DNA of 6,831 nucleotides, taken from NCBI GenBank assembly GCA_003525045.1, contig DQGF01000030.1, forward strand, positions 9,981 to 16,811, given 5' to 3'. The translations under genes were made by a program, and so were the position numbers. The notes beneath the pieces were generated by a model. It worked only from the letters and a program-made list of their open reading frames with translations, was not told where the DNA came from and searched no databases. Shown one piece after another: positions 5,746 to 6,831 of the stretch; the stretch's first letter is position 1; each line of letters starts with the position of its first letter. This DNA comes from Pseudomonas sp. (GTDB lineage: Bacteria > Pseudomonadota > Gammaproteobacteria > Pseudomonadales > Pseudomonadaceae).

Positions 5746-6225
5746 ATGTTGAACAAACTTATCGTTGTGGCCGCGTTGCTGCTGCCTGCCTGCTTTGCCA
5801 ATGCCCATGAGTACAAGGCAGGGGAGCTGGAAATCGCTCATCCGTGGTCGCAAGAGTTGCCGCCCAATGCACCGACCGTCGCCGCTTACTTCGAGATTCA
5901 TAACAGCGGTAAAACTACTGACCGGTTGCTCAGTGTCGAGTCACCCATTGCCGGCATTGCCCAGTTGCATGAGCATGTGAAACAGAACGACCTGATGAAA
6001 ATGCAGCAGGTGCCGAGCGTCGAAATCCCGGCTGGCGGCACAGTCGTTTTCGCCCCGATGGCCTATCACGTGATGCTGCTGGAGCTAAAAGACCGCAGCC
6101 TGCTCAGCGATGGCAAACGTTTCCCGCTGACGATGCATTTCGAGAAGTCCGGTGACGTGACCGTCGAAGTCGCGGTGCAGAAAAAGGCACCGGATGGCAC
6201 GCAAACGCACGCGCACGTCCAGTAA
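5746..6225 (+). CDS. Periplasmic copper chaperone PCu(A)C
   Basis: PCu(A)C proteins bind Cu(I) (and in some cases Cu(II)) in the periplasm and are known to deliver copper to the CuA or CuB sites of cytochrome oxidases or to take part in copper uptake. The 159-residue product has a signal peptide (hydrophobic 4-15, cleavage likely after ANA at 18-20) and the complete copper motif: His75-X10-Met86-X21-His108-X-Met110, within LHEHVKQNDLMKM and YHVML. Family blocks HPWSQELPPNAPTVAAYFEI (32-51) and EIPAGGTVVFAP (93-104) are also present. The mature chain would begin with His21 and ends in THAHVQ, extra potential copper ligands. ATG 5746 has GGAG (5735-5738) at 7 nt. It lies between two DUF2946 genes, a cassette that in pseudomonads commonly goes with a TonB-dependent copper receptor. 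Confidence 0.94.
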   Translation: MLNKLIVVAALLLPACFANAHEYKAGELEIAHPWSQELPPNAPTVAAYFEIHNSGKTTDRLLSVESPIAGIAQLHEHVKQNDLMKMQQVPSVEIPAGGTVVFAPMAYHVMLLELKDRSLLSDGKRFPLTMHFEKSGDVTVEVAVQKKAPDGTQTHAHVQ

Positions 6226-6246
6226 TCAGAAGAGCTGAACACGCCC

Positions 6247-6696
6247 ATGCGGCCGCTTAGCGCCAGGTCATCCGTACGCCGTCGTCAGCCATTGAGCCTG
6301 ACTCCCCGCAGCAGCTGGATCGGCCTGTTCGCCATGTTGATGATCTTTATCGGCCCGCTGATTTCTCAGTCGATGCCGATGGATCAACGCGCCTCGACCT
6401 CCATAAGCATGTCGATGGACATGAGCATGGATATGTCGGTGACGGAGCACGCCGAGCAGGGTGCACAGCCCGCCGCCGAGCATTGTCCGCCAAAGGCCGA
6501 ACATCACGCACTGTGGGAAAAATGCGGCTATTGCAGCCTGCTGTTCAACTGCCCGGCGCTCACCGGCGGCCAGTCTTTCGTCACATTCGACACGCCAAAA
6601 GCCACAACCTACCCCACCCCCTCCACCCGGCTGGGCCATGCCCGGCATGCCTTCTTCCCCGGCGCCCGCACCCGCGCTCCACCCGTCGTCGCGTAA
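6247..6696 (+). CDS. DUF2946-family membrane-anchored protein with Met-rich segment (second copy)
   Basis: The 149-residue product has an Arg-rich N terminus (1-21), one hydrophobic segment (about 24-39) that could be a signal anchor or uncleaved signal, then a periplasmic region. Residues 54-64 read SMSMDMSMDMS, a Met-rich run typical of Cu(I)-binding proteins. HAEQGAQPAAEHC, KAEHHALWEKCGYC (83-96) and FNC (100-102) supply Cys80, Cys93, Cys96 and Cys102 with several His; CGYC is the CxxC motif characteristic of DUF2946. The C-terminal tail is Pro/Arg-rich. ATG 6247 starts 21 nt after the PCu(A)C stop, with GAAGAG (6229-6234) as a somewhat distant ribosome-binding site, so it is in the same operon. 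The function is inferred as copper handling; no enzyme activity is suggested. Confidence 0.8.
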   Translation: MRPLSARSSVRRRQPLSLTPRSSWIGLFAMLMIFIGPLISQSMPMDQRASTSISMSMDMSMDMSVTEHAEQGAQPAAEHCPPKAEHHALWEKCGYCSLLFNCPALTGGQSFVTFDTPKATTYPTPSTRLGHARHAFFPGARTRAPPVVA

Positions 6697-6741
6697 ACAC
6701 TTACCCCGATCTCATACGATCCGGAAGACAGCCAAAGCACC

Positions 6742-6831
6742 CTGTCGGAGCGAGCTTGCACGCGAAGAGGGAGTGTCAGCCAACATTAATGTCGTCTGGC
6801 GCACCGCTTTCGCGAGCAGGCTCCCTCCCAC
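6742..6831. repeat. REP-type paired inverted repeat (pseudomonad intergenic element)
   Basis: The left arm at about 6743-6766 (GTCGGAGCGAGCTTGCACGCGAA) is the imperfect reverse complement of the right arm at 6808-6831 (TTTCGCGAGCAGGCTCCCTCCCAC), with about 19 of 23 positions matching. Between them lies a second inverted repeat centred on the perfect palindrome ACATTAATGT (6783-6792), with flanking GTGTCAGCC / CTGGCGCAC. This is the layout of pseudomonad REP pairs, many of which are moved by REP-associated tyrosine transposases. It sits 45 bp after the last copper-locus gene and may act as a transcriptional or RNA-stabilising boundary. It reaches the window edge, so its full extent is not seen. 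Confidence 0.8.

Noticed and set aside
1..6831. CRISPR array, tRNA or rRNA genes
   Set aside because: No regularly spaced repeats and no tRNA or rRNA signatures were noticed on either strand.

Overview
The window reads as chromosomal DNA from a Pseudomonas, most likely of the P. fluorescens group. This rests on the GC-rich codon use, the divergent cobalamin order cobI-cobH-cobG / cobL-cbiD-cobK (the order I know from pseudomonads such as P. aeruginosa), a copper cassette of the type 'DUF2946 - PCu(A)C chaperone - DUF2946', and a REP-like element at the right edge with the pseudomonad core GGAGCGAGCTTGC. The genus call is inference from memory of these loci, not from a search.

Left part, 1-4412: corrin-ring biosynthesis. 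On the minus strand, cobG (precorrin-3B synthase), cobH (precorrin-8X methylmutase) and the first 80 codons of cobI (precorrin-2 C20-methyltransferase) form a tightly packed, overlapping operon that runs off the left edge. A 131-bp divergent control region (2167-2297) carries overlapping -10-like elements and a bulged inverted repeat. On the plus strand follow cobL (a CbiE-CbiT fusion), a severely shortened cbiD, and cobK (precorrin-6A reductase), again with overlapping ends.

The most striking observation is cbiD. Only about the first 12 codons and the last 49 codons of a normally ~360-codon gene remain. They are joined in frame, with the original start (overlapping cobL) and the original stop (overlapping cobK) preserved. 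The protein that should add the C-1 methyl group is therefore missing from this locus, while the genes on either side look intact. Either another enzyme (CobF-type) does this step elsewhere in the genome, or the pathway is broken, or this is an assembly or strain-specific deletion.

Middle part, 4413-5236: a 192-bp stretch with a possible short leader ORF and a 10-bp direct repeat, then a HigB/RelE-like toxin followed by its HTH antitoxin, closed by a good rho-independent terminator. By eye the base composition is less GC-rich than the cob genes, and the module looks like an insertion between the cobalamin and copper loci.

Right part, 5237-6831: a small copper-handling operon. Two exported or membrane-anchored DUF2946 proteins rich in Cys/His/Met flank a periplasmic PCu(A)C copper chaperone with the complete H-X10-M-X21-H-X-M site. 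A perfect 10-bp palindrome lies in the spacer of the candidate promoter. The window ends in a REP-type paired inverted repeat. In pseudomonads such a cassette is usually followed by a TonB-dependent copper receptor, which would lie beyond the edge.
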